A stretch of DNA of 64,000 nucleotides from Actinophytocola gossypii (GCF_025165815.1 NZ_JAFFZE010000017.1:1-64000); one strand, 5' to 3'. Shown: positions 25,107-33,869, counted from the first letter of the stretch. Translations and numbers: made by a program. Notes: generated from the letters alone by a model not told the origin.

Positions 25107-25859
25107 ATGAACCATCCCCCCGCCGAGACGGTCCACAACGGACAAAGCGACGTACCGTTCCCGCACCTCCCCACACCGCGCTCCGCGCCACCCACACCGC
25201 GAGCAGCGCCACCGCCGCGAGCAGCGCCACCCACACCGCGAGCAGCGCCACCACCCGCACGCCCGCCCGCACCGCGATCCGCCTCATCACAACCCGCGCG
25301 CCCGCCCGCGTTGCGACCCGTGCCACCACCGCCGCGACCCACGCGACCACTCACACCGCGACCCACATCGCGAGCTGAGCGGCCGTCCGTCCCGCCACCA
25401 CCCGCTCCGCACCCACCCGCGCCACCGCCGCGAGCTGTGCCGCCGCTCGCGCCGTCCTCCGCGCACCATTCCGCATCGCGGTCCGTGCCGTCCCCTTCCG
25501 TGTCGGAAACGGCGCCATCGTCGCGACCTGTGCCGTCCTCCCCGTCCGCGCGCCCTTCCGCGTCCCGACCCGCAGCGCCGCGATCCGTGCCACCGTCCGC
25601 ACCTTCTACCGCGCCTCCTTCCGCGTCGCTGCCCGTGCCGCCGTTCGCGCCCGCGCCCGTGCGTCCTCCCGCGTCGCGATCCGCGCCGCCGCCTGTGCCG
25701 TCCTCCGCGCCTCCGCTCCCGCCCGCGTCGCCTTCCGCGGTCCCAGCCAGGCCGGAACCAGCCCCGGGCTCCTGGCCCCGCTCCGCCATCACCACCCACC
25801 GGGCCATGATCCAGGCCGCCATCTGCGCCGCCATCCGCCCGCCGACCGGAACCCCCTGA
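25107..25859 (+). CDS. Proline/alanine/serine-rich ORF between imuB and dnaE2
   Basis: 250 residues, almost wholly Pro, Ala, Ser and Arg, with repeated PPTPRAAPP- and PSA-like units. Only the first 20 and the last 30 residues (from about 220, with the helix-like ITTHRAMIQAAICAAI) look ordinary. It begins 8 bases after the small Cys-rich ORF and ends with TGA sharing its A with the dnaE2 ATG, so it sits in the operon. The DNA is a simple CCGCGA/GCGCCACC repeat, and other frames are open too. It could be a disordered linker protein or an expanded non-coding spacer. Confidence 0.4.
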   Translation: MNHPPAETVHNGQSDVPFPHLPTPRSAPPTPRAAPPPRAAPPTPRAAPPPARPPAPRSASSQPARPPALRPVPPPPRPTRPLTPRPTSRAERPSVPPPPAPHPPAPPPRAVPPLAPSSAHHSASRSVPSPSVSETAPSSRPVPSSPSARPSASRPAAPRSVPPSAPSTAPPSASLPVPPFAPAPVRPPASRSAPPPVPSSAPPLPPASPSAVPARPEPAPGSWPRSAITTHRAMIQAAICAAIRPPTGTP

Positions 25860-28800
25860 TGGGCTGGAACAACCCCCCGGTCACCTGGTCCGAACTGGAA
25901 CGCATCCTCTCCGGCCGCCCACCCGACCCGCCCGGCGACGGCGGCGACAGCCCCGCATGGACCAGACGCCGCGAGCGCTACACCGCCCCCGCCGGCGGCG
26001 GCGCCCCCGAACCCACCGACCTCGCCGGCGCCGACACCCGCGTCCCCTACGCCGAACTCCACTGCCACTCCAACTTCAGCTTCCTCGACGGCGCCAGCCA
26101 CCCCGAGGAACTCGTCGAGTCCGCCGCCCTGCTCGGTCTCGACGCGCTCGCCATCACCGACCACGACGGCATGTACGGCGTCGTCCGCTTCGCCGAGGCC
26201 GCCCGGGAGCTCGGCGTGCGCACGGTCTTCGGCACCGAACTCTCCCTCGGGCTCAGCCAACCCCAGAACGGCGTCGCCGACCCGGAAGGCGAGCACCTCC
26301 TCCTGCTCGCCACCGGCACCACCGGGTACGGCCGCCTCTGCCGCGCCATCACCTCCGGCCAGCTCGCCGACCACAGCGAGAAAGGCCGCCCGGTGTACGA
26401 CCTCGCCGAGGTCGCCGAGGAGACCCGGGGCGAGTGCGTCGTCCTGACCGGGTGTCGCAAGGGCGCGGTCCGAACAGCACTGACCCAGGGACCACAGGCG
26501 GCCTTCGAGGAACTCAACAAGCTCGTCGACCTCTTCGGCCACGACCACGTCTTCGTCGAGCTGATCGACCACAACCTCCCGCTCGACACCGCGCACAACG
26601 ACCTGCTCGCCGAGCTGGCCCTCGAACTCCACCTCCCGCTCGTCGCCTCCAACGCCGTGCACTACGCCCAGCCCAACCGGGGCGACCTGGCCGCCGCGGT
26701 GGCCGCCGTGCGTGCCCGCCGGTCGCTCGACGAGCTGGACGGGTGGCTCCCGCCCGCTCCCACCGCCTACCTGCGCTCCGGCGCCGAGATGGGCCGCCGC
26801 TTCGCCCGCTACCCGGGCGCGGTGCACCGGGCCGCCATGCTCGGCCTCGAACTGGCCTTCGACCTCAAGCTCGTCGCGCCCGAGCTACCGCTGTTCGAAC
26901 GACCCGGCCACACCGAGATCAGCTACCTGCGCGAACAGACCTACGCCGGCGCCCGCCTGCGCTACGGCACCGAGGACCAGAACCCGAAGGCCTACGCCCA
27001 ACTCGCGCACGAGCTGAAGGTCATCGAGGAGCTCAACTTCCCCGGCTACTTCCTGATCGTCGCCGACATCGTCGACTTCTGCCGCCGCAACGGGATCTAC
27101 TGCCAGGGTCGCGGCTCGGCCGCCAACTCCGCGGTCTGTTACGCGCTGGGCATCACCAAGGTCGACGCGGTCCGCTGGGAGCTGCTGTTCGAACGCTTCC
27201 TCGCCCCCGCCCGCGACGGCCCGCCCGACATCGACATCGACATCGAGTCCGACCGCCGTGAGGAGGTCATCCAGTACGTCTACGACCGCTACGACCGCCG
27301 GCACGCCGCCCAGGTCGCCAACGTCATCACCTACCGTGCCAAGTCCGCGGTGCGCGACATGGCCCGCGCGCTCGGCTACTCGCCCGGCCAGCAGGACGCG
27401 TGGAGCAAGCAGATCGACCGCTGGGGCCCGCTGAAGTCCACAGTGGACGACAATGACCACGACGTGCCGGTGCAGGTGCTGGAACTCGCCGGGCAGCTGG
27501 AGCAGTTCCCCCGGCACCTCGGCATCCACTCCGGCGGCATGGTCATCTGCGACCGCCCGGTCAGCGAGGTCTGCCCGGTCGAACGGGCCAAGATGGACAA
27601 CCGCACGGTCCTGCAGTGGGACAAGGACGACTGCGCCGCCGCCGGCCTGGTCAAGTTCGACCTGCTCGGCCTCGGCATGCTCTCCGCGCTGCGGTACATG
27701 GTCGAGCTCGTCGCCGCGCACCACCGCACCGACGTGCGCATCGACGATCTCGACCTCGGTGACCCGCGCGTCTACGAGATGCTCGCCCGCGCCGACGCGA
27801 TCGGGGTGTTCCAGGTGGAGAGCCGGGCGCAGCTGGCCACCCTGCCCCGGATGAGGCCGAAGGAGTTCTACGACCTCGTGGTCGAGGTCGCGCTGATCCG
27901 CCCCGGCCCGATCCAGGGCGGCTCGGTGCACCCCTACATCCGCCGCCGCAACGGGCAGGAGCCGGTCACCTACGACCACCCGCTGCTGGAACGGGCGCTG
28001 GCCAAGACCCTCGGCGTGCCGCTGTTCCAGGAACAGCTGATGCAGATGGCCGTCGACGTCGCCGACTTCACCCCGGGCGAGGCCGACGAGCTGCGCCGCG
28101 CGATGGGCGCAAAACGGTCCACCTTCCGGATGGAGCGGCTGCGCGAGCGGTTCTACGACGGCGCGGCCGCGCACGGCATCGACGCCGAACTGGCCGAGCG
28201 GATCTACGAGAAGCTGATGGCGTTCGCCAACTTCGGCTTCCCGGAGAGCCACGCGCTGAGCTTCGCCTACCTGGTGTTCGCCAGCGCCTGGTTCAAGCTC
28301 TACTACCCGGCCGCCTTCTGCGCCGCACTGCTGCGCGCCCAGCCGATGGGCTTCTACTCGCCGCAGTCGCTGGTCGCCGACGCTCGCCGGCACGGGGTCA
28401 CCGTGCTCGGCCCGGACATCAACGCGAGCCTGCCGCACGCCACCCTCGAGGGGTCGGGGCCAGCGGTGCGCCTCGGTCTCGGCTCGGTCCGCACCCTCGG
28501 CGACGACCTCGCCGAGCGCCTGGTCGCCGAACGCGACACGCACGGCCCGTACCGGGACATGGTCGACCTGACCCGGCGAATCACCCTGACCAGGCCGCAG
28601 GTGGAGGCCCTGTCGACGGCCGGCGCGTTCGACTGCTTCGGCATCGGGCGCCGCGCGGCGCTGTGGTCCGCCGGCGCGGTCGCCGCCGAACGCCCCGGCC
28701 GGCTGCCCGGCACGACGGTCGGCGCGAGCGCGCCCGCGCTGCCCGGCATGAGCCCGCTGGAGCTGGCGGTCGCCGACGTGTGGGCGACCGGCCTGTCGCC

Positions 28801-29161
28801 GAACACGTTCCCCACCGAGTTCGTCCGCGAGCGCCTGGACGAGCTCGGCGCCGTCCCGATCGTCAAGTTGTCCGAAGTGGACGGCGGCACCCGGGTCCTG
28901 GTCGGCGGCGCGGTGACCCACCGCCAGCGCCCGGCGACCGCCGGCGGCGTGACGTTCCTGAACCTGGAGGACGAGACCGGGATGGTGAACGTGGTCTGCT
29001 CGCGCGGCCTGTGGTCGCGCTACAGCCGGATCGCGCGGAACTCCTCGGCGCTGCTGGTCCGCGGCCTGCTGGAACGCGCGGAAGGGGTGACGAGCCTGCT
29101 CGCCGACCACCTTGAGCCGCTGAACCTGAGCATCGCCGCCAAGTCCCGCGACTTCCGCTGA
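25859..29161 (+). CDS. dnaE2: Error-prone DNA polymerase III alpha subunit DnaE2
   Basis: 1100 residues, the normal size for DnaE2. The N-terminal PHP domain (about 60-330) has ELHCHSNFSFLDGAS and ITDHDGMYG. The polymerase active site includes PDIDID (456-461). Helix-hairpin-helix and OB-fold regions lie near the C terminus (GGAVTHRQRPATAGGVTFLNLEDETG). DnaE2 is the catalytic enzyme of damage-induced mutagenesis and needs ImuA' and ImuB. No separate SOS box was seen upstream, so it is probably transcribed from the imuB promoter. Start ATG 25859 overlaps the previous ORF by one base. Confidence 0.95.
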   Translation: MGWNNPPVTWSELERILSGRPPDPPGDGGDSPAWTRRRERYTAPAGGGAPEPTDLAGADTRVPYAELHCHSNFSFLDGASHPEELVESAALLGLDALAITDHDGMYGVVRFAEAARELGVRTVFGTELSLGLSQPQNGVADPEGEHLLLLATGTTGYGRLCRAITSGQLADHSEKGRPVYDLAEVAEETRGECVVLTGCRKGAVRTALTQGPQAAFEELNKLVDLFGHDHVFVELIDHNLPLDTAHNDLLAELALELHLPLVASNAVHYAQPNRGDLAAAVAAVRARRSLDELDGWLPPAPTAYLRSGAEMGRRFARYPGAVHRAAMLGLELAFDLKLVAPELPLFERPGHTEISYLREQTYAGARLRYGTEDQNPKAYAQLAHELKVIEELNFPGYFLIVADIVDFCRRNGIYCQGRGSAANSAVCYALGITKVDAVRWELLFERFLAPARDGPPDIDIDIESDRREEVIQYVYDRYDRRHAAQVANVITYRAKSAVRDMARALGYSPGQQDAWSKQIDRWGPLKSTVDDNDHDVPVQVLELAGQLEQFPRHLGIHSGGMVICDRPVSEVCPVERAKMDNRTVLQWDKDDCAAAGLVKFDLLGLGMLSALRYMVELVAAHHRTDVRIDDLDLGDPRVYEMLARADAIGVFQVESRAQLATLPRMRPKEFYDLVVEVALIRPGPIQGGSVHPYIRRRNGQEPVTYDHPLLERALAKTLGVPLFQEQLMQMAVDVADFTPGEADELRRAMGAKRSTFRMERLRERFYDGAAAHGIDAELAERIYEKLMAFANFGFPESHALSFAYLVFASAWFKLYYPAAFCAALLRAQPMGFYSPQSLVADARRHGVTVLGPDINASLPHATLEGSGPAVRLGLGSVRTLGDDLAERLVAERDTHGPYRDMVDLTRRITLTRPQVEALSTAGAFDCFGIGRRAALWSAGAVAAERPGRLPGTTVGASAPALPGMSPLELAVADVWATGLSPNTFPTEFVRERLDELGAVPIVKLSEVDGGTRVLVGGAVTHRQRPATAGGVTFLNLEDETGMVNVVCSRGLWSRYSRIARNSSALLVRGLLERAEGVTSLLADHLEPLNLSIAAKSRDFR

Positions 29162-29268
29162 TCGACTTTCGTCGACGCGAAAGCCCGGTGAAAGCACGGC
29201 GGAGAACCTGGTGGAGTCGGTTCTGGGGACCGACGAAAAACCGAAAAACTCAAGAGGGTGGGTACGAA

Positions 29269-29631
29269 ATGATCAAGAAGGCAGCGATCACGCTCGGCGC
29301 GTCGCTCGCGCTCGCCGCCGGCGGTGCCATGTTCACCGCACCGGTCGCGCACGCGGACAGCAGCGCCAGTACAACCGGCGCCAGGGCGACCTTCACCTCG
29401 TACGGTGAGGTCTTCCGGCTGTACGACACCAAGTGCGACGGCAACCCCGTGTACCTCGTCTACTCGGTCAACAACGGCACCGAGAACCGGCACAACTTCA
29501 GTGGCGGGTGCGGCGAGAGCGCGAAGTACAACAAGTCGTTCGCCGAGGGTGCCTACGTCGAGTACAAGGCATGCGTGGACATCCGGCCCGGCATCGACAA
29601 GTGCTCGGGCTGGTCGGACGACAACGCCTGA
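29269..29631 (+). CDS. Small secreted protein of unknown function
   Basis: 120 residues. A Sec signal peptide with Lys-rich start (MIKKAAITLG, cleavage near VAHADS) is followed by a compact domain of about 90 residues with four Cys (TKCDG, GGCGE, KACVD, DKCSG). That pattern suggests two disulfides and an exported, stable beta fold. I do not recognise the family. GAGGGTGGG lies about 8 bases before ATG 29269. A hairpin with a 9-base stem follows the gene. Confidence 0.7.
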   Translation: MIKKAAITLGASLALAAGGAMFTAPVAHADSSASTTGARATFTSYGEVFRLYDTKCDGNPVYLVYSVNNGTENRHNFSGGCGESAKYNKSFAEGAYVEYKACVDIRPGIDKCSGWSDDNA

Positions 29632-29644
29632 CGCGGGTCGACCG

Positions 29645-29682
29645 AGGACGGCCTACCGGGAACCTTCCTGCTGGGCCGTCCT
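29645..29682 (+). terminator. Probable terminator after the small secreted protein
   Basis: AGGACGGCC (29645-29653) pairs perfectly with GGCCGTCCT (29674-29682) across a 20-base loop, 13 bases after the stop. The long loop makes it a moderate candidate. Confidence 0.45.
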
Positions 29683-29701
29683 TCGGGCGTAAGATCCTGG
29701 A

Positions 29702-30121
29702 ATGCCCGGTTTCGAGATCGGCAAGGACGGGCTTGCCGTCATCGTGGTCGGTGTCGACGGCGGCGAGCGCGCGCAGAACGCCGCCGCCTGGGCGACCGGG
29801 CTCGCTCGGCGGGAGCGCGCCCGGCTGGTGCTCGTCTACGTCGAGCCGCTGACCAGCCCCGCCTACTGGTCGCCGATCGGCATGGCCACGGCGGCCGAGG
29901 CCGCGTCGGAGTTCGTCCAGGAGCTGCGGGAGTCCGCCGAGCGCTACCTCGACGCGGTCGGCGTCCGCTGGGAGCTGGTGCACTACCGGGGGGATCCGGC
30001 GCACGGGCTGGAGGCCGTCGCCGAGGACCGGCGGGCCGACTGCATCGTGGTCGGCCGGGGTGGCGGCGTGCCGAAGACCCTCGTCACCGAGGCTCGCCGG
30101 CCCGTCGTGATCGTTCCCTGA
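29702..30121 (+). CDS. Universal stress protein family (UspA), short phosphate loop
   Basis: 139 residues of Usp fold: VIVVGVDGGERAQNAAAWA at the first strand and helix, LVLVYVEPL next, and CIVVGRGGG...RRPVVIVP at the end. The usual ATP-phosphate loop G-x2-G-x9-G-S/T is shortened here by about eight residues (GRGGGVPKTLVTEARRPV). ATP binding may be lost or altered. Upstream hairpin 29645-29682 suggests an independent transcript. Confidence 0.75.
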   Translation: MPGFEIGKDGLAVIVVGVDGGERAQNAAAWATGLARRERARLVLVYVEPLTSPAYWSPIGMATAAEAASEFVQELRESAERYLDAVGVRWELVHYRGDPAHGLEAVAEDRRADCIVVGRGGGVPKTLVTEARRPVVIVP

Positions 30122-30166
30122 CGCCGTGCGGCCGGGGGCGGTCGGGTAGTCCTTGAGCACCTCCAG

Positions 30167-30205
30167 GCGCTCGCCGACCTCACCGCCGCCGGTGCCGCCG
30201 CGGTG
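30167..30205. repeat. 39-base sequence identical to part of the DUF6801-like gene
   Basis: The 39 bases at 30167-30205, between the Usp and pentapeptide genes, are identical to 17761-17799 inside the DUF6801-like gene, where they encode ALADLTAAGAAAV. The stretch is GC-rich with GCC triplets, but an exact 39-base match over 12 kb is unusual. No transposon ends were seen. Confidence 0.6.
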
Positions 30206-30242
30206 GGGCACTGTGTCCCTGGTGGCGCCTAGGGTGCGACGC

Positions 30243-30833
30243 ATGACCGAACGCGACGAGGACTACCGGGACGCCGTGCTGCCCGGCATGGTGTGGACCG
30301 ACCGGCACTTCGAGCGGTGCACGTTCGTGGAGGCCGACCTGCGCGGGATGGTCACCAAGGGCTGCACGTTCACCGACTGCGACTTCACCCGCACCGACCT
30401 CGGCGAGTCGAAGCACAGCTCGACCGCGTTCCGCAACTGCACGTTCCGCCGCACCACGCTGACCGAGAGCGAGTTCGCGGCGTGCAGTCTGATCGGGTCC
30501 ACGTTCGTGGAGTGCCGGTTCCGGCCGTGGAAGATCGCCGACACCGACCTGACGTTGGCCAGCCTCACCGAGGCCGCCCTGCGGAAGACCACGCTCGCCG
30601 GCCTGCGCCTGCGCGAGACCAACCTCATCGGCGCCGACCTGCGGGACGCCGACCTGCGCGGCACCGACCTGCGCGGTGCCCGCCTGCACGAGACCAAGCT
30701 CGACGGCGCCGACCTGCGTGGCGCCAAGCTCGACGCCACCGGCCTGACCCACGCCAAGCTCGCCGGCGCCCTGGTCGACCTGGACACCGCCGTCGCGTTC
30801 GCCGCCGCCCACGGGCTCCGCATAGAGCCGTGA
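30243..30833 (+). CDS. Pentapeptide-repeat protein
   Basis: 196 residues. From about residue 25 it is built of A(D/N)LxX-type five-residue repeats (for example CTFTDCDFTRTDLG, then NLIGADLRDADLRGTDLRGARL). These fold into a right-handed quadrilateral beta helix. Some such proteins mimic DNA and protect gyrase (MfpA/Qnr type); others have unknown roles, and the sequence alone does not decide. The stop codon lies inside a 17-base hairpin shared with the convergent gene. Confidence 0.88.
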   Translation: MTERDEDYRDAVLPGMVWTDRHFERCTFVEADLRGMVTKGCTFTDCDFTRTDLGESKHSSTAFRNCTFRRTTLTESEFAACSLIGSTFVECRFRPWKIADTDLTLASLTEAALRKTTLAGLRLRETNLIGADLRDADLRGTDLRGARLHETKLDGADLRGAKLDATGLTHAKLAGALVDLDTAVAFAAAHGLRIEP

Positions 30834-30867
30834 GGGTGACCTTCGGGACTCGAAGGTCACCCTCACG
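30829..30867. terminator. Two-way terminator, perfect 17-base hairpin
   Basis: Arms 30829-30845 and 30851-30867 are exact complements around GGACT. It covers the pentapeptide gene stop and ends 4 bases before the stop of the convergent TNT-domain gene. It is of the GGGTGACCTTC palindrome type, related in style to 2783-2837. Confidence 0.85.
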
Positions 30868-30870
30868 GCA

Positions 30871-33783
30871 TCAGGCCGGGCGCTCCCGGCCGGGGAGCTC
30901 GACGATGTGGCCGGCGGAGACGAGCTCGCCGATGGCTTCGGGGAGCAGGTAGGCGGTGCCGCCGCCGGGCTGGTCGAACCACGGGATCGCGGAGCCGGTC
31001 AGCACCTGCACCGGCTGACGGACCCGGTACGCGTGGTACGGCCGGTCGATCCACTCCGGCGGCAGCGAGCGCTCGGCGAACGGAGTGCTCAGCACGTAGA
31101 CCAGGTTCCCGTCGTCGTCGCCGAAGCGGTCGAACTCCATGCCCGGTTCGAGCTCCACCAGACGCTTGCCGCGGAACAGGGTCAGCGGCGGCTCACCGGG
31201 CAGCGGGCCGATCGGCCACTCCTGGTTGCCGCCGGCGGACGCCGCGCCGCCGCCCGAACCCGAGCCCGAACCCGCTGCCGAAGCCGGCCGGGCGATCGTG
31301 GTCGCGGGCTCCGGCAGCCGCTCGCCCCGGGGCGGGGAGTCGGTGTGGAACTCCGGCCGGGACGGGACGAACGGCGAGTCCACCCGCGTGGCGTCGGCAC
31401 CCACCGGCTCCCGGTCGACCCGGGTCGGCTCGGAGCGCATGGGGTCACGCTGGATCTGGGTGGCCTCGGCGTGCATGGGGTCACGCGGGGCGTCCTGGCG
31501 CATCGGGTCGCGGTGCGGTGCGCCGAACGGGGAGTCCGGCCGCGGGTCGAAGCCCAGGTCGGGGCGTTCCGAGCGCGGGTCGAGCCCCGGTTCCGGGCGT
31601 TCCGAGCGCGGGTCGAACCCCGATCCCGGACGTTCCATGCGCGGGTCGAACCCTGGAGCTGAACGGTCCATGTGGGGGTCGAGCCCTGGTCGTTCCGAGC
31701 GTTGGTCGGGTCCTGGTTCTGGACGGTCCATGCGTGGGTCGAATCCCGGGCGTTCTGACCGCGGGTCGAACCCTGGTTCGGGACGGTCCATGTGGGGGTC
31801 GAGCCCTGGGCGTTCCGACCGTGGGTCGAACCCTGGTTCGGGACGGTCCATGTGGGGGTCGAATCCTGGTCGTTCCGAGCGTTGGTCGGGTCCTGGTTCT
31901 GGACGGTCCATGCGTGGGTCGAACCCCGGGCGTTCCGAACGTGGATCAAGCCCTGGTTCCGGGCGTTCCATGCGGGGGTCGAGTCCCGCATCGGGGCGTT
32001 CCATGCGTGGATCGAGTCCCGGTTCGGGACGCTCCATGCGCGGGTCGAATCCCGGTTCCGGGCGTTCCATGCGCGGGTCGAAGCCCGGTTCGGGACGCTC
32101 CATGCGCGGGTCGAAACCAGGTTCGGAGCGGTCGCCGAACGGGTCGAAGCCCGGTTCCGGGCGGTCCGACCGGGTGGGGTCGTACGCGCCGTTCTGCCGG
32201 TCGGGGAGTGGGGGCTCGAAGCCGCCGTCCCGGTTCGGGCGGTCGAAGTCGTCCTGGTGGGGGTCGAACCGGCCGCCGCCGTCGAACGCGGGGTCGAACT
32301 GGTTGGCACCGGAGCCGAACGGCGAGTCCGGGCGCTCCATCATCGTCGGCGGGTCGAAACCGCGGTCGACCGGCGGGCTGAGCTGCGTCTCCGCCAGGTC
32401 CGGCGTCGGCTCGGGACGGTCGAAGCCGCGCGGAGAGTCGGGTCTGCGCGGTGGCTCGGGCGCCCGGCGGTCGGGCGGTGTGAACCCCGGCGCCATCCCG
32501 TTCGACAGGGCGAAGTCGCCCGGGTCGTCACTCGGCGGCGGCACCGGGCCGGGCATCGCGGGCGGCGGGGGCGGCGCGCCGGCGGACTGCCACCGGTCGG
32601 CGTCCAGCAGCAGCTTGCCCAGCAGGAACGCCGACGCGTCCGCGACGTCCTCGAACATCGCGGGCGCCACGAACTCGCGGTCGAACCAGCCGACCCGCCA
32701 GCCGTCCTCGGTCTGGTCCATCGTCCACGCCCGGCCGGTCGGCGGACCGATCCGGTACGCCGTCCCCGGGATCCCCAGCTCGTCCAGCCGCGTCCGCAAC
32801 GCGTCCACGGTCCGCCCGGGCGGACCCTGCGACGGCAACGCCGCCGGCGGCGGTCCACCAGGCCCACCAGGCCCACCCGGTCCGCCAGGAACCGGCAGCG
32901 CCCGCGTCGGCGCGGGCGGCGGTGGCGGTGCCGGCGGCGGCTGCTGCACCCGTGGCCCGCCAGGTCCCGGCCCGGCCCCCAGGAACGCCGCGGCCGCCGA
33001 GCGCGTCGCGTCGTCCACCATCGGCACCTGGAAGTGCCCGCGCACGATGTGCTCCACCAGCTCCGGCTCCGGTGCCACGTCGTGCTCACGCAAGTAGTAG
33101 TTCACCGCCGCCGGCCAGATCCACGTGCCGTCGGTGTGGAACGCCACCGGCACGGCCGGCCGTCCGTCCGGGTCGAACCGGTCGATGTCGTACCCGCGCG
33201 CCGGCCCGACGACCGGCGCCGAGTCCAGGTACCGCAGCACGTCGCCCAGGTCGTCGTGGTCCACCGGCGGCCGGTTCACCGAGGGCCGCCCGTCCTCACC
33301 CGGCGGACCGTCGAAGATCCGCGCCACCCGGAACCTCGGCGCGGGCGCCGACGAGAGCCGCCGACGCAGCCACGCCGGCACGTTGTCCTCCGTACGGGGG
33401 AACAGCCGCATGTCGTCCGGGTAGGCCTGCGGCGGGGGCGGGTTGTCCCACGCCGGCTCCTCCCGGTCGTACTCCAGGTTGTAGCTGGACGGGTGGTCGA
33501 GCCGGTACCTGGCGTTGAACCAGGTCCCGCGCCCCTCGCGGTACATGCCCCCGCGCAGGCGGGCGAACAGGCCCTGCAGGTCGGCGGGCATCGTCCACGG
33601 CTCGGTGCCGCCGTCGGAGAAGACGACCTGCCCGGTCGCCTCCGAGTAGCGGCCGACCGCCCGGTAGTCGATGGTCAGCCGCTCCCAGTCGTCGGGGGCG
33701 ACCCGCAGCATGGCCAGCCCGATCTGCTTGACCAGGGCGTCCTGCTCAGTGGGGGTTAGCTGGGTCGGTTGTGCCACGCTCAC
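30871..33783 (-). CDS. TNT (NAD+ glycohydrolase toxin) domain protein with long tandem repeats
   Basis: 970 residues from GTG 33783 (GGGA 6 bases upstream). Residues about 1-130 resemble immunity-type YezG-like folds (GTWFNARYRLDHPSSYNLEYD); a second region runs to about 220. A Pro-rich linker, another small domain (about 328-395) and about 230 residues of ERPEPGFDPRM-type tandem repeats (about 535-760) follow. The C-terminal 105 residues match the TNT domain of mycobacterial CpnT, an NAD+-cleaving toxin: LFRGKRLVELEPGMEFDRFG, then WFDQPGGGTAYLLPEAI, with the catalytic-type Gln at 938. No signal peptide or WXG100 partner is seen, so the secretion route is unknown. No separate immunity gene is adjacent. 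Confidence 0.8.
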   Translation of the reverse strand: MSVAQPTQLTPTEQDALVKQIGLAMLRVAPDDWERLTIDYRAVGRYSEATGQVVFSDGGTEPWTMPADLQGLFARLRGGMYREGRGTWFNARYRLDHPSSYNLEYDREEPAWDNPPPPQAYPDDMRLFPRTEDNVPAWLRRRLSSAPAPRFRVARIFDGPPGEDGRPSVNRPPVDHDDLGDVLRYLDSAPVVGPARGYDIDRFDPDGRPAVPVAFHTDGTWIWPAAVNYYLREHDVAPEPELVEHIVRGHFQVPMVDDATRSAAAAFLGAGPGPGGPRVQQPPPAPPPPPAPTRALPVPGGPGGPGGPGGPPPAALPSQGPPGRTVDALRTRLDELGIPGTAYRIGPPTGRAWTMDQTEDGWRVGWFDREFVAPAMFEDVADASAFLLGKLLLDADRWQSAGAPPPPPAMPGPVPPPSDDPGDFALSNGMAPGFTPPDRRAPEPPRRPDSPRGFDRPEPTPDLAETQLSPPVDRGFDPPTMMERPDSPFGSGANQFDPAFDGGGRFDPHQDDFDRPNRDGGFEPPLPDRQNGAYDPTRSDRPEPGFDPFGDRSEPGFDPRMERPEPGFDPRMERPEPGFDPRMERPEPGLDPRMERPDAGLDPRMERPEPGLDPRSERPGFDPRMDRPEPGPDQRSERPGFDPHMDRPEPGFDPRSERPGLDPHMDRPEPGFDPRSERPGFDPRMDRPEPGPDQRSERPGLDPHMDRSAPGFDPRMERPGSGFDPRSERPEPGLDPRSERPDLGFDPRPDSPFGAPHRDPMRQDAPRDPMHAEATQIQRDPMRSEPTRVDREPVGADATRVDSPFVPSRPEFHTDSPPRGERLPEPATTIARPASAAGSGSGSGGGAASAGGNQEWPIGPLPGEPPLTLFRGKRLVELEPGMEFDRFGDDDGNLVYVLSTPFAERSLPPEWIDRPYHAYRVRQPVQVLTGSAIPWFDQPGGGTAYLLPEAIGELVSAGHIVELPGRERPA
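31500..32180 (-). repeat. Coding tandem repeats (42-60 base periods, 180-base duplication)
   Basis: Units encode variants of DRPEPGFDPRSERPG. Periods of about 42-45 and 60 bases are visible. The 57 bases from 31685 recur exactly 180 bases later (31865 onward), which shows a recent higher-order duplication. The region lies in the linker of the TNT-domain protein. Confidence 0.85.
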
Positions 33784-33869
33784 ATCTTCCCTTGTCGCTC
33801 CGCCAGCGGCTCGGTACGCACCTGAGCCGCTGTCCACCTTCGCAGAACCGTGGGCGAGGATGTCGACAC

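Noticed and set aside
25022-26827. 601-codon minus-strand frame covering the Pro-rich ORF
   Set aside because: It is Gly/Arg/Asp-rich low complexity and then antisense to the PHP domain of dnaE2. The plus-strand operon context is better.
26885-29197. 770-codon open frame on the minus strand opposite dnaE2
   Set aside because: Same cause: the antisense frame of a strongly GC3-biased gene. No domain is recognisable, and dnaE2 is clearly real.
31500-32180. Possible CRISPR array
   Set aside because: Repeats are in frame, of varying length and encode a regular peptide; there are no unique spacers between identical repeats.
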